This document shows, piece by piece, positions 1 through 5,153 of a stretch of DNA of 5,153 nt. A model generated the notes under the pieces. It was not told where the DNA came from and did not search any database. It worked only from the letters and a program-made list of their open reading frames with translations. Location of the stretch: contig CANGUI010000173.1 of the NCBI GenBank assembly GCA_947457025.1, positions 1 through 5,153 of the forward strand, written 5' to 3'. This DNA comes from Flammeovirgaceae bacterium. Its GTDB lineage: Bacteria > Bacteroidota > Bacteroidia > Cytophagales > Cyclobacteriaceae. The translations under genes were made by a program, and so were the position numbers. Position 1 is the stretch's first letter, and each line of letters starts with the position of its first letter.

Positions 1-207
1 ATAAAATTCGAGTTCCTTAACCTGGTTTTTGAGCATGAGTTCTTTCGGAGACTCAAAGTAATTACTGAACAGGATGAGGAGCCCTACAGCCAAGCCCAGA
101 GTCAAGGAAAGAATCCCCAGGAAGTTCAGCACGATATCGGTTTTGGATGTTTTTACCCGCTCATACTTGCAGGTCTCCGTATCGTAATAGTATCTGATTT
201 TTGCCAT
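1..207 (-). CDS. M23-family metallopeptidase, N-terminal part (runs off left edge)
   Basis: The first 69 codons of a minus-strand gene are visible, from ATG at 207-205 to the window edge, where the frame is still open. The protein begins MAKIRYYYDTETCKYERVK, a short basic and tyrosine-rich cytoplasmic start that I recognise from Bacteroidota proteins annotated as M23 (LytM/NlpD-type) peptidases. A single hydrophobic segment follows at about residues 25-48 (IVLNFLGILSLTLGLAVGLL and on). A charged stretch comes next (FESPKELMLKNQVKELEF) and looks like the start of the periplasmic coiled coil typical of the family. The catalytic zinc domain would lie outside the window, so activity cannot be judged. 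By family, the role is cell-wall peptide cleavage or its regulation, anchored in the inner membrane. The gene follows mogA on the same strand after a 212 bp gap with its own promoter candidate, so it is probably transcribed separately. Family assignment is from recognition of the N-terminus only. Confidence 0.75.
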   Translation of the reverse strand, partial: MAKIRYYYDTETCKYERVKTSKTDIVLNFLGILSLTLGLAVGLLILFSNYFESPKELMLKNQVKELEFY

Positions 208-252
208 CCTGCTTTTTTAGTCGAATTTCAGGGTCCTTAAATCAAAGAACGG

Positions 253-260
253 CAAAGATA
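253..260 (-). promoter_or_regulatory. Bacteroidota-type -7 box before the M23 peptidase gene
   Basis: On the minus strand this reads TATCTTTG, a full match to the Bacteroidota -7 consensus TAnnTTTG. It lies 45 nt upstream of the ATG at 207. I see no good -33 TTTG at the usual spacing; the nearest upstream TTTG is only 12 nt away. The 11-mer containing the box (plus strand CGGCAAAGATA, 250-260) recurs exactly in front of queA. Confidence 0.45.
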
Positions 261-419
261 AGTATTTCGCTTCAAATTTCTTAGCCTGCAATCGGGTGCG
301 CCATGTTCCCCGGGCATGCCGGCCGTTTTGCGGGCTAATGGCCCGCGATGACATACTTTGAAAAAATGGTGCCTGAAACCCGGTACGGAAGTTCGTTCTG
401 CCGATTTGATGCAATCCAA

Positions 420-959
420 CTACCCCTTTTCCGGGCGGAATGCTTGCATCACCTGCTCCCGGCACTCCAGGTGTGGACCGCCAAGTAAGTCAACACAATA
501 GGGAATCGCAGGGAAAACTACTTCCAGACATTGCCGTATTGCGCGCGGACGTCCCGGAAGGTTAACAATCAGCGTTCGGTTTCGGATGCCGGCGGTCTGG
601 CGAGACAAAATCGCGGTAGGCACGTACTTCAGGCTCGCCGCCCGCATCTGTTCACCGAAGCCGGGCAACATCTTATTGCAAACTGCTGCAGTAGCCTCGG
701 GGGTAACATCCCGAGGCGCCGGCCCCGTGCCGCCGGAGGTGATGATCAGGCAACACTCTTTTTCATCGGCCATCGCCTTAAGCGTTTCCTCGATCATCGG
801 TTGTTCATCCGGCACTACTGCATATTCTTTTTCCCACGAACTGACCAAATACTCGTTTAGTAACTCGACAATCGCCTTTCCGGGAATGTCTTCGTAAATT
901 CCCTGACTGGCTCTGTCCGACACATTAATTATTCCAATGCGGATGATGCTTTTATTCAT
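420..959 (-). CDS. mogA: Molybdopterin adenylyltransferase MogA
   Basis: This 179-residue protein belongs to the MogA/MoaB family. MogA adenylylates molybdopterin in the cytoplasm using ATP, just before molybdate insertion in molybdenum cofactor synthesis. The family signature TSGGTGPAPRDVTPEAT is at residues 74-90. D84 in this motif and D51 in VVPDEQ match the two aspartates known as catalytic in E. coli MogA (D49 and D82). Further family motifs are SRQTAGIR (119-126), VNLPGRP (132-138) and PYCVDLLGGPHLE (153-165). The last resembles the C-terminus of MogA more than of MoaB. Length is slightly below the ~195 aa of the E. coli protein and the frame is intact. The start ATG overlaps the end of queA by 8 bp (ATGAATAA), so translation is probably coupled to queA. 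No other cofactor gene is in the window, so the pairing with queA is not a pathway link. MoaB is the main alternative name. Confidence 0.93.
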   Translation of the reverse strand: MNKSIIRIGIINVSDRASQGIYEDIPGKAIVELLNEYLVSSWEKEYAVVPDEQPMIEETLKAMADEKECCLIITSGGTGPAPRDVTPEATAAVCNKMLPGFGEQMRAASLKYVPTAILSRQTAGIRNRTLIVNLPGRPRAIRQCLEVVFPAIPYCVDLLGGPHLECREQVMQAFRPEKG

Positions 960-2151
960 GATGTTTGGGGAGAAGTAATGAACTGTCGCCGTAACTTAAA
1001 AAACGATAGGCGTGGTCGAGGGCTGCCTGGTACACACGCTTCCAGTCCGGGCCAATGAAGGCGGCCACGAGCAGCATCAGCGTGGAGCCCGGCTGATGGA
1101 AGTTGGTGATCAGCCCATCGCACAGGCGAAAGCGATAGCCCGGAAAAAGATAGATGGATGTCAGCCCCAGTAACTTATCCTGGCCGTGCGCATCCAGGTT
1201 GTGCATAATCCGCTGGAGCGAATCCTCGCGGCTCACGTGCTGCAAGGGTGTTTCGTACGGATATAATTTCGGAATGTAGAACTCGGCATCAGGTTGCTCG
1301 TGCAACCGAACGCCAAACCAATAGAGGCTCTCGAGCGTGCGCATGGATGTGGTGCCGACCGCCACTGTGTGTTTTGCGTTCAGGAGTGCTTCAATAGATT
1401 GGCGGCTCACTACCACTTGCTCAGCATGCATGTCGTGCTCTACGGCATTACTGACTTTTACGGGTTGAAAAGTGCCTGCGCTTACGTGCAGGGTAACGAA
1501 CTCCTGCCGAATGTTTCGTTCGTTGAGTCGGTGTAACACCCGCTCCGTAAAATGCAGGCCGGCAGTGGGGGCGGCTACGGCACCTGCCCAGCGGGCATAT
1601 ATTGTTTGGTAGCGCTTGCGGTCTTCTTGTTGCGCGGTGCGCCGGATGTAGGGCGGCAGTGGTGTTAGGCCCGCATCCTGCACCATTTCGGCAAAGGTTT
1701 TTTCCGCGGGCTCCCAGGCAAGCTCTACGTGGCCGGCGGCGCGGTCTGCCAGGCGGGCGCGTAAGATGCCGCCGGATGTGGACTTCGTCAGTTCCGTTTG
1801 CTCCGACCAGCGCTTCAGGTTGCCGACCGCACATTGCCATATTGCCCGGCCTTTGGCCTCCATCGCCAACGCCATCACGGTAGATGGGGCAACCGGTTGC
1901 AGCAGGAGCAACTCGATGATGGCGCCCGTCGGTTTTTCAAAATGAATCCGGGCCGGAATCACTTTGGTGTTGTTGAACACGAGCAGTGTATCAGCAGGGA
2001 GCAGCTCCGGCAAGTCGGAAAATGTGCGGTGGTTAATCGTACCACCGGTGTAGTGCAGCAAGTTGGCCTGGTCGCGCTCGGCCAGCGGGAAGGCAGCAAT
2101 CCGCTCGGGCGGGAGTGTGTAGGTGTATTCGTTGATGTCGATGGATTGCAT
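952..2151 (-). CDS. queA: S-adenosylmethionine:tRNA ribosyltransferase-isomerase (QueA), long form
   Basis: QueA transfers and isomerises the ribosyl group of S-adenosylmethionine onto 7-aminomethyl-7-deazaguanine at the wobble position of tRNAs with GUN anticodons, giving epoxyqueuosine. The 399-residue frame has the family motifs in order: LLVFNNTKVIPARI (56-69), LPPYIRR (165-171), GAVAAPTAGLHFT (190-202), LHVSAGTFQPVK (221-232), HDMHAE (239-244), GTTSMRTLES (266-275), DGLITNFHQPGSTL (345-358) and YRFLSYGDSSLL (382-393). The N-terminus lines up with the usual family start, supporting ATG 2151. The protein is about 45 residues longer than E. coli QueA (356 aa). Most of the extra length is at residues 276-332, between the GTTSMR and PGYRFR motifs. 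I recall QueA homologues of about 400 aa in Bacteroidota, so this may be a lineage form or paralogue. It is the first gene of the pair with mogA and overlaps it by 8 bp. A -7 box lies just ahead of the start codon. Confidence 0.93.
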   Translation of the reverse strand: MQSIDINEYTYTLPPERIAAFPLAERDQANLLHYTGGTINHRTFSDLPELLPADTLLVFNNTKVIPARIHFEKPTGAIIELLLLQPVAPSTVMALAMEAKGRAIWQCAVGNLKRWSEQTELTKSTSGGILRARLADRAAGHVELAWEPAEKTFAEMVQDAGLTPLPPYIRRTAQQEDRKRYQTIYARWAGAVAAPTAGLHFTERVLHRLNERNIRQEFVTLHVSAGTFQPVKVSNAVEHDMHAEQVVVSRQSIEALLNAKHTVAVGTTSMRTLESLYWFGVRLHEQPDAEFYIPKLYPYETPLQHVSREDSLQRIMHNLDAHGQDKLLGLTSIYLFPGYRFRLCDGLITNFHQPGSTLMLLVAAFIGPDWKRVYQAALDHAYRFLSYGDSSLLLPKHHE

Positions 2152-2155
2152 CCGG

Positions 2156-2163
2156 CAAAGATA
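2156..2163 (-). promoter_or_regulatory. Bacteroidota-type -7 box abutting the queA start
   Basis: The minus strand reads TATCTTTG, a full match to TAnnTTTG, with only CCGG between it and the queA ATG at 2151. If the box works at its normal position, transcription would begin at or within a few bases of the start codon, giving a leaderless or nearly leaderless mRNA. I see no clear -33 TTTG upstream. A chance match is possible, but the surrounding 11-mer is identical to the one before the M23 gene. Confidence 0.45.
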
Positions 2164-2262
2164 GGATGCGTTTCGTTATTTGATATGATCCGTTGCATCT
2201 TCGCCCGCATGTCGTGGCAAGCTGATTTTTTCTCGCGCACGTTTGATTTCCGATTCGAGGCC

Positions 2263-2351
2263 CGCACCTCGCGCGGTGCGATGACACAGAAACAACAGGA
2301 ACCGTTGTTAGAGAGTCACCACAGGCTCTTTTTTTGTTCTCAATTGGAGAA
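2263..2351 (+). promoter_or_regulatory. Candidate structured leader or attenuator with short reading frame
   Basis: Four short hairpins follow one another on the plus strand. They are CGCACC/GGTGCG (2263-2268 with 2275-2280), AACAAC/GTTGTT (2291-2296 with 2304-2309), AGAGTC/GGCTCT followed by seven T (2312-2317 with 2324-2329), and TTCTC/GAGAA (2337-2341 with 2347-2351). A 25-codon frame starts at ATG 2281, directly after the first hairpin, and ends at TGA 2356-2358. Its product is MTQKQQEPLLE then SHHRLFFCSQLEKG, and the His-His codons (2317-2322) lie at the loop of the terminator-like stem. This layout resembles amino-acid attenuators, but there is no long run of one codon and no biosynthetic gene downstream. 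The frame also stays open upstream to about 1798 inside a queA shadow, so the ATG may mean nothing. A small RNA ending at 2335 is an alternative. The function is unproven. Confidence 0.3.
2312..2335 (+). terminator. Terminator-like hairpin with no gene upstream on its strand
   Basis: The stem AGAGTC/GGCTCT has six pairs including one G-U, a loop of ACCACA, and a run of seven T (2329-2335). It has the form of a modest rho-independent terminator on the plus strand only; the other strand has no T run after the stem. The only upstream gene, queA, runs the other way, so the hairpin would have to act on an RNA that starts inside this intergenic region. Confidence 0.45.
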
Positions 2352-2566
2352 AGGTTGAAGTGATGGAAACAGATTTTTTGGGACGCACGCATGTCATCTC
2401 ACTTTCCGGAAGCGGCCCGCTGGTGGGAATACCCAAAAAAAATACAAGTATTTCTTGCATCTACTAAAATGACAATCTATTTCTATCCTGTTGCTGGTTT
2501 CTTTTTGCGCAAAATAGCAGTGGCACACTAGGAGTTTTTGTTTAACAACATTAAACATTTTAAATC

Positions 2567-3545
2567 ATGAGAAAATTTAATTTCTTAAGGAGGGCGTGGT
2601 ATGCCCTGATGCTTTTCTTCCCTTTTTCGTGTGAGCCTCCCGCGGTGGGGGGATGAAATCTCTCCATTCCAAGACGTTGTAACCGTTGCCAACAACACGG
2701 TTTCGTTTAAGTCGATACAGGCGTATCGAAATCTGATCGATAACGGCACAGACGAAACCCGCGCAGAGTTAGTGAAGTTTGTAAACGATGTGAATGGATT
2801 TCGTTCATTGAAAGAGCAGGTAACAGCTGAAGCTGCCAGCGGCAAAACCAAAGAGCAGGAAATTGTTGCTGACGATGATTTCCTGACCTTGTTGCTGAAC
2901 CAAAATGGTGTAATACGGCTCGGTGAGTACTATTTTAAAGTTGACTTCAACAACGAGAAGGTACTTGTTGCGCGAGAACAGGGTGACCTGTTGAACAGTC
3001 AGTCTAAGTCAGTGATGTCGTTTTCAACGTCAGATGATGTGCTCACGCTACTTGAAGCGGGTTATACCTCGAGCCCTGAAGAGAATTCGGGCGGAAGAAC
3101 GGAATTCCTTTGTGGGGGTGGATGTGCATCTTATGATTTGGGGACAGACTACCTTCAGGACCCGAATCAACGCCTTTGGAACAAGATAACCACTAGACAA
3201 CGTTATGTGAAGGCAGGAATATAATTCGAACTCTCTCACCACTGTTATACTTACTTTTTCCAGAAGCCTTCGAATCGGGTTACATACACCCCCCTCACAA
3301 CCTATTCTCGGAAATTCGTCATGAATTGTGGGCGTCAGGATCGGCACGAAAGCAGGACTAACTTCCCGATGCCTTTCGCGGGTGAAACCAAGAATTATCA
3401 TACACAGGGAGACGTGTATTGGAATTGGAAACAGGTTATTCATTCGGGTACCGAGGGGCTAAGAAAGATTTATTTGGACGCTAATTATACGGTAGCTGGA
3501 TACAATCCTAATCGCCCGGGCGCATTGCTGAATTGTCGCTACTAA
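2567..3545 (+). pseudogene. Broken secreted, lipoprotein-like protein of unknown function (frameshift plus in-frame stop)
   Basis: I do not recognise the family, and no catalytic motif is visible. The gene starts at ATG 2567 with a signal peptide: basic MRKFNFLRRAW, a hydrophobic core ALMLFFPF, then S-C at residues 21-22. The lipobox is loose, with proline at -3. After 29 codons this frame hits TGA at 2654-2656. The rest of the protein continues in another frame from the G6 run at 2647-2652, as DEISPFQDVV and on. Dropping one G would join signal peptide and body as PPAV-GDEISPFQD. The body then meets TAA at 3222-3224. The same frame stays open beyond it to TAA at 3543-3545, and TAA could be a single-base change from a Tyr codon (KAGI-Y-FELSHH). 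Restored length would be about 325 residues. Segments such as FLTLLLNQNGVIRLGEYYFK resemble Bacteroidota surface lipoproteins that I know only as hypothetical. It is probably a recent pseudogene; sequencing error at the G run is possible. Confidence 0.7.
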
Positions 3546-3576
3546 TGTTTTTTTAAGTTTAGTTTTTTTGAATGAA

Positions 3577-3629
3577 AAGGCGGGCGGTCACAAGATTCGT
3601 CTTGTGATTGCCCGCTTTCTAATTTTTTT
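3577..3629 (+). terminator. Strong rho-independent terminator after the broken gene
   Basis: A 16-pair stem joins 3580-3595 to 3600-3615 around the stable tetraloop TTCG. It contains only two G-U pairs (3586/3609 and 3587/3608), and three more outer pairs extend it to 3577/3618. Seven T follow at 3623-3629. The stem starts 31 nt after the TAA of the broken gene, as expected for its terminator. The T run ends 2 nt before the first possible ATG of the next gene, so that gene cannot simply be co-transcribed. Confidence 0.9.
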
Positions 3630-3631
3630 GC

Positions 3632-4390
3632 ATGAATTTCAGACATATGAGAATGTACCATACAATCTTACTTTTCTTTATCTGTTTGCACCTGCACGCA
3701 CAATTTCAACAATTTCGAAGGGTTCAATCCCTGGAGGTTTTCGTAGGCAGTAACGTAACCCGAATATTGACTACCCCAACGGGGCCTTACCAGGTTGAAA
3801 AGAGTTTGGTGCCCGGCCTAGGCTGGCAAGCGGGTGCGGTAGCGCACCTCGGTAAGGCGAACTCGAAATTGCGAATGAGAATCGGATTAATAGCGATTTA
3901 CCGACATTATCACGACCATTTTTTATTTTTTCAAGATTTGGATGCAGGCGGTTATTGGATCACAAGGAGTAAACAAAATCACTATCATGATTTGGAGTTG
4001 CCCATCTTGTTTACGCGCGAGTTTTCGCTATCTCGCGCTGTGAAGATTTGCCCAACAATCGGTGTTGTGCCCGCGTGGCGGCTACGCGAACTTTATAAAT
4101 TGAGAACAGAAGGGTTGTTTGCAGACGGAACACAACTTGTGGATCAGCTTACTTTCCGTTCGCGCTTCAATCATAAAGGACCATTTAACCGGTTCAATTT
4201 TTATGCCAGCTTCCAGTGGCAACACACGTATGAAAGCGGCAGAACGTTAATTGTAGAACCGAGTTTTAGATTTAACATTCAACCTTTTTTTGAAGGTTCA
4301 GGCCTAGTGGGCCCGGAAGATGAAACGATTAGTTTTGGGTTAAATGTGGGTGTGTTGTTGAATAGAAAATTGAAACCGCAAGAGCTGTGA
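3632..4390 (+). CDS. Outer-membrane beta-barrel (porin-family-like) protein of unknown function
   Basis: This is an intact frame of up to 252 codons. Possible starts are ATG 3632, 3647 (residue 6) and 3653 (residue 8). The later ones give a more compact signal peptide, MRMYHTILLFFICLHLHA before QFQQF, and leave room after the terminator; I favour 3647 or 3653. After the signal, alternating strand-like segments rich in aromatic residues run to the end, for example RMRIGLIAIYRHYHDHFLFF, FNFYASFQWQHTY and ISFGLNVGVLLNR. HDLELPILFTREF (about residues 120-132) resembles the strand motif near the middle of Bacteroidota 'porin family' barrels (OMP_b-brl type). The predicted place is the outer membrane as a small barrel of perhaps 8-10 strands. 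The cargo or function cannot be read from the sequence. It lies between two strong hairpin terminators and is probably a single-gene unit. Confidence 0.75.
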   Translation: MNFRHMRMYHTILLFFICLHLHAQFQQFRRVQSLEVFVGSNVTRILTTPTGPYQVEKSLVPGLGWQAGAVAHLGKANSKLRMRIGLIAIYRHYHDHFLFFQDLDAGGYWITRSKQNHYHDLELPILFTREFSLSRAVKICPTIGVVPAWRLRELYKLRTEGLFADGTQLVDQLTFRSRFNHKGPFNRFNFYASFQWQHTYESGRTLIVEPSFRFNIQPFFEGSGLVGPEDETISFGLNVGVLLNRKLKPQEL

Positions 4391-4426
4391 TTGACGAGTT
4401 TTGTTTCGTTCCAGCATTTGGCGGCT

Positions 4427-4480
4427 AAAAATCTGACAGGTCTTCATCGCGAAAGAAAAAATGACCTGTCAGATTTTTTT
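4427..4480 (+). terminator. Perfect 16-bp inverted repeat with T tail (bidirectional terminator or REP-like element)
   Basis: The arm AAAAATCTGACAGGTC (4427-4442) is exactly repeated in inverse at 4463-4478 around a 20 nt loop. Seven T run from 4474 to 4480. The left arm begins with A5, so both strands form a stem ending in T, as in a bidirectional terminator. It lies 36 nt after the stop of the barrel gene. The core CTGACAGGTC/GACCTGTCAG resembles dispersed hairpins I recall from Bacteroidota intergenic regions, so a repeat-family origin is possible; that part is from memory, not shown here. Confidence 0.8.
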
Positions 4481-4489
4481 GATCTTACT

Positions 4490-4497
4490 GATATTTG
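4490..4497 (+). promoter_or_regulatory. Weak -7 box candidate before the last gene
   Basis: GATATTTG matches the Bacteroidota -7 consensus TAnnTTTG except at its first base. It lies 45 nt upstream of ATG 4543 and just after the hairpin terminator, where a promoter for the final gene is needed. No -33 element is visible at the usual distance, because that position falls inside the hairpin arm. Confidence 0.25.
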
Positions 4498-4542
4498 AAA
4501 TAAAACGTAATTCAAACCAAGTTGGAACAGGTATACAGGCGG

Positions 4543-5153
4543 ATGAAGCGAATTTTGGTTCTGGTAGTCGGGTTAGTTTTTGCTATCCCAGCCTTTGCCC
4601 AAAAATGGTCGCTCGACTTCCAACTCGGCACGTTCAGTACGCTCAACTACGTTACTGAAAAGTATGGGCAGTCGTCTCTCTTTCGCACCATGCCAAACGC
4701 CTCGCTTGGGGCAACGCTGGGTGTTGGCTATCGCGTGGCGCCGGGGTATGTGGTGGCCGTGAACTACTCGCTATTTCCCTCCATGTTAAAGTATTCGTAC
4801 AGCATCGATATTGTGCGCGGTGTGAGGCCAGTCGGGTTTGGTTATGCACGCGGAATCGGGATGCGGGAGTTGGCGCTCATCCTTGAAAGACGAAAACGCA
4901 TCCTGCCGGACAAAAAATGGGATTTCTCATGGATTATTCGGGGCGGTATTTCATACAACTTTTTACCTCCGGTAAATCGCGTGGATTATGGACAACCCAA
5001 AACACAAACTGGTCTTCCGAATACTCCCGATCAGCCAGACAGCACTACCACTATCATTGAGCGGCCTCACGTGGTTGGTTTGAAATTAGGCACTGGTATC
5101 GGCTTAAAGCCGAAAGCCGACGGCCGATTTACCTATGGATTGATTTTCGACTC
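4543..5153 (+). CDS. Secreted beta-barrel-type outer membrane protein, N-terminal part (runs off right edge)
   Basis: ATG 4543 opens a frame that stays open for 203 codons to the window end. The start has a clear Sec signal peptide, MKRILVLVVGLVFAIPAFAQ, with probable cleavage around A-F-A/Q-K at residues 19-20. GGCGG just before the ATG is at most a weak ribosome site. The mature part has strand-like stretches rich in Gly and Tyr: WSLDFQLGTFSTLNY (22-36), SLGATLGVGYRVAPGYVVAV (54-73), FSWIIRGGISYNFLPP (128-143) and VVGLKLGTGIGLKP (177-190). A polar Pro/Thr/Gln/Asp-rich insert at about 144-175 would fit a long external loop. This is the architecture of a Bacteroidota outer-membrane barrel. 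I do not recognise the exact family, and the C-terminus is missing. It is separated from the preceding barrel gene by a perfect hairpin terminator, so it is probably its own transcript. Confidence 0.75.
   Translation, partial: MKRILVLVVGLVFAIPAFAQKWSLDFQLGTFSTLNYVTEKYGQSSLFRTMPNASLGATLGVGYRVAPGYVVAVNYSLFPSMLKYSYSIDIVRGVRPVGFGYARGIGMRELALILERRKRILPDKKWDFSWIIRGGISYNFLPPVNRVDYGQPKTQTGLPNTPDQPDSTTTIIERPHVVGLKLGTGIGLKPKADGRFTYGLIFD

Larger units (their letters stand above)
2152..2566. other. Intergenic region between the divergent queA and lipoprotein-like genes
   Basis: This 415 bp stretch separates queA (leftward) from the broken lipoprotein-like gene (rightward). I see no conserved coding region. 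Reading frames crossing it on either strand are continuations of queA shadow frames and resemble nothing I know. It holds the queA -7 box at its left end, a G+C-rich hairpin cluster at 2263-2351 that includes a terminator-like stem, a small dyad at 2440-2453, and an A+T-rich segment from about 2430 to 2566 that should contain the promoter of the rightward gene. I could not place that promoter with confidence. Base composition falls from G+C-rich near queA to A+T-rich near 2566. Confidence 0.7.

Noticed and set aside
330..346. GCGGGC-TAATG-GCCCGC hairpin downstream of mogA
   Set aside because: A 6-pair stem without a T run on either strand in the needed position; too weak to call the mogA terminator.
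217..465. 82-codon minus-strand frame between mogA and the M23 gene
   Set aside because: It starts inside the mogA 3' end in another frame, covers the promoter candidate, has no recognisable motif and looks like random translation of intergenic DNA.
1798..2358. 186-codon plus-strand frame running from inside queA into the intergenic region
   Set aside because: Most of it is the antisense of queA and shows no family resemblance. Only its last 25 codons are discussed, as a possible leader frame.
2440..2453. Dyad AAATAC-AA-GTATTT as a possible operator
   Set aside because: Short, A+T-only ends next to an A run; easily due to chance and no regulator gene is nearby.
2587..2594. Perfect Shine-Dalgarno-like AAGGAGGG 6 bases before ATG 2601
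   Set aside because: ATG 2601 is followed after one codon by TGA. The motif arises from Arg codons in the signal peptide, and Bacteroidota seldom rely on such sites.
2631..3224. Treating the GTG at 2631 as the true start of an intact 197-codon protein
   Set aside because: It would discard a convincing signal peptide directly upstream, and its first residues are just the shifted reading of the signal-peptide end.
3048..3443. 131-codon minus-strand frame opposite the broken gene
   Set aside because: Antisense of the lipoprotein-like gene, with no motif and no start context of its own.
3568..3753. 61-codon plus-strand frame through the terminator
   Set aside because: It translates the terminator hairpin and a shifted frame of the barrel gene.
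4461..4658. 65-codon plus-strand frame starting in the hairpin loop
   Set aside because: It begins inside the inverted repeat and runs out of frame into the signal peptide of the last gene, which is the better reading.

Overview
The window looks like chromosomal DNA from the phylum Bacteroidota, probably a Cytophagales-type bacterium. Three things support this. The partial gene at the left edge begins MAKIRYYYDTETCKYERVK, an N-terminus I recognise from Bacteroidota M23-type envelope metallopeptidases. The sequence TATCTTTG, which fits the Bacteroidota -7 promoter box TAnnTTTG, precedes two genes. The right half carries outer-membrane beta-barrel-type proteins with Sec signals ending in A-Q, and a lipoprotein-like gene. 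This assignment is inference; no marker gene such as rRNA is present.

Left part (1-2151, all minus strand): queA (tRNA queuosine synthesis) overlaps mogA (molybdenum cofactor synthesis) by 8 bp, so the two form a coupled pair. A 212 bp gap then leads to the start of a membrane-anchored M23 peptidase gene that runs off the left edge and has its own promoter candidate. The two promoter candidates share an identical 11-mer. The one in front of queA lies so close to the ATG that the mRNA would be nearly leaderless.

Middle (2152-2566): a 415 bp region with no conserved gene separates queA from plus-strand genes. It contains a compact row of hairpins at 2263-2351. One is a terminator-like stem followed by seven T, and a 25-codon reading frame overlaps the row. 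No plus-strand gene lies upstream for that terminator to serve, so a structured leader, attenuator or small RNA is possible.

Right part (2567-5153, plus strand): the first gene is a secreted, probably lipoprotein-type protein that is broken twice, by a one-base frameshift in a G6 run just after the signal peptide and by an in-frame TAA near two thirds of its length. A very strong hairpin terminator follows and ends 2 nt before the first possible ATG of the next gene, a complete ~250 aa beta-barrel-type protein. A perfect 16-bp inverted repeat with a T tail closes that gene. Last is the start of another signal-peptide-bearing barrel-type protein, cut by the window end.

The left half is visibly richer in G+C than the right half: conserved housekeeping genes sit beside variable envelope genes, one of them decaying. 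I found no mobile-element gene, CRISPR array, tRNA or rRNA, and no convincing new multi-gene system. The hairpin-rich leader at 2263-2351 and the doubly broken gene are the observations most worth following.
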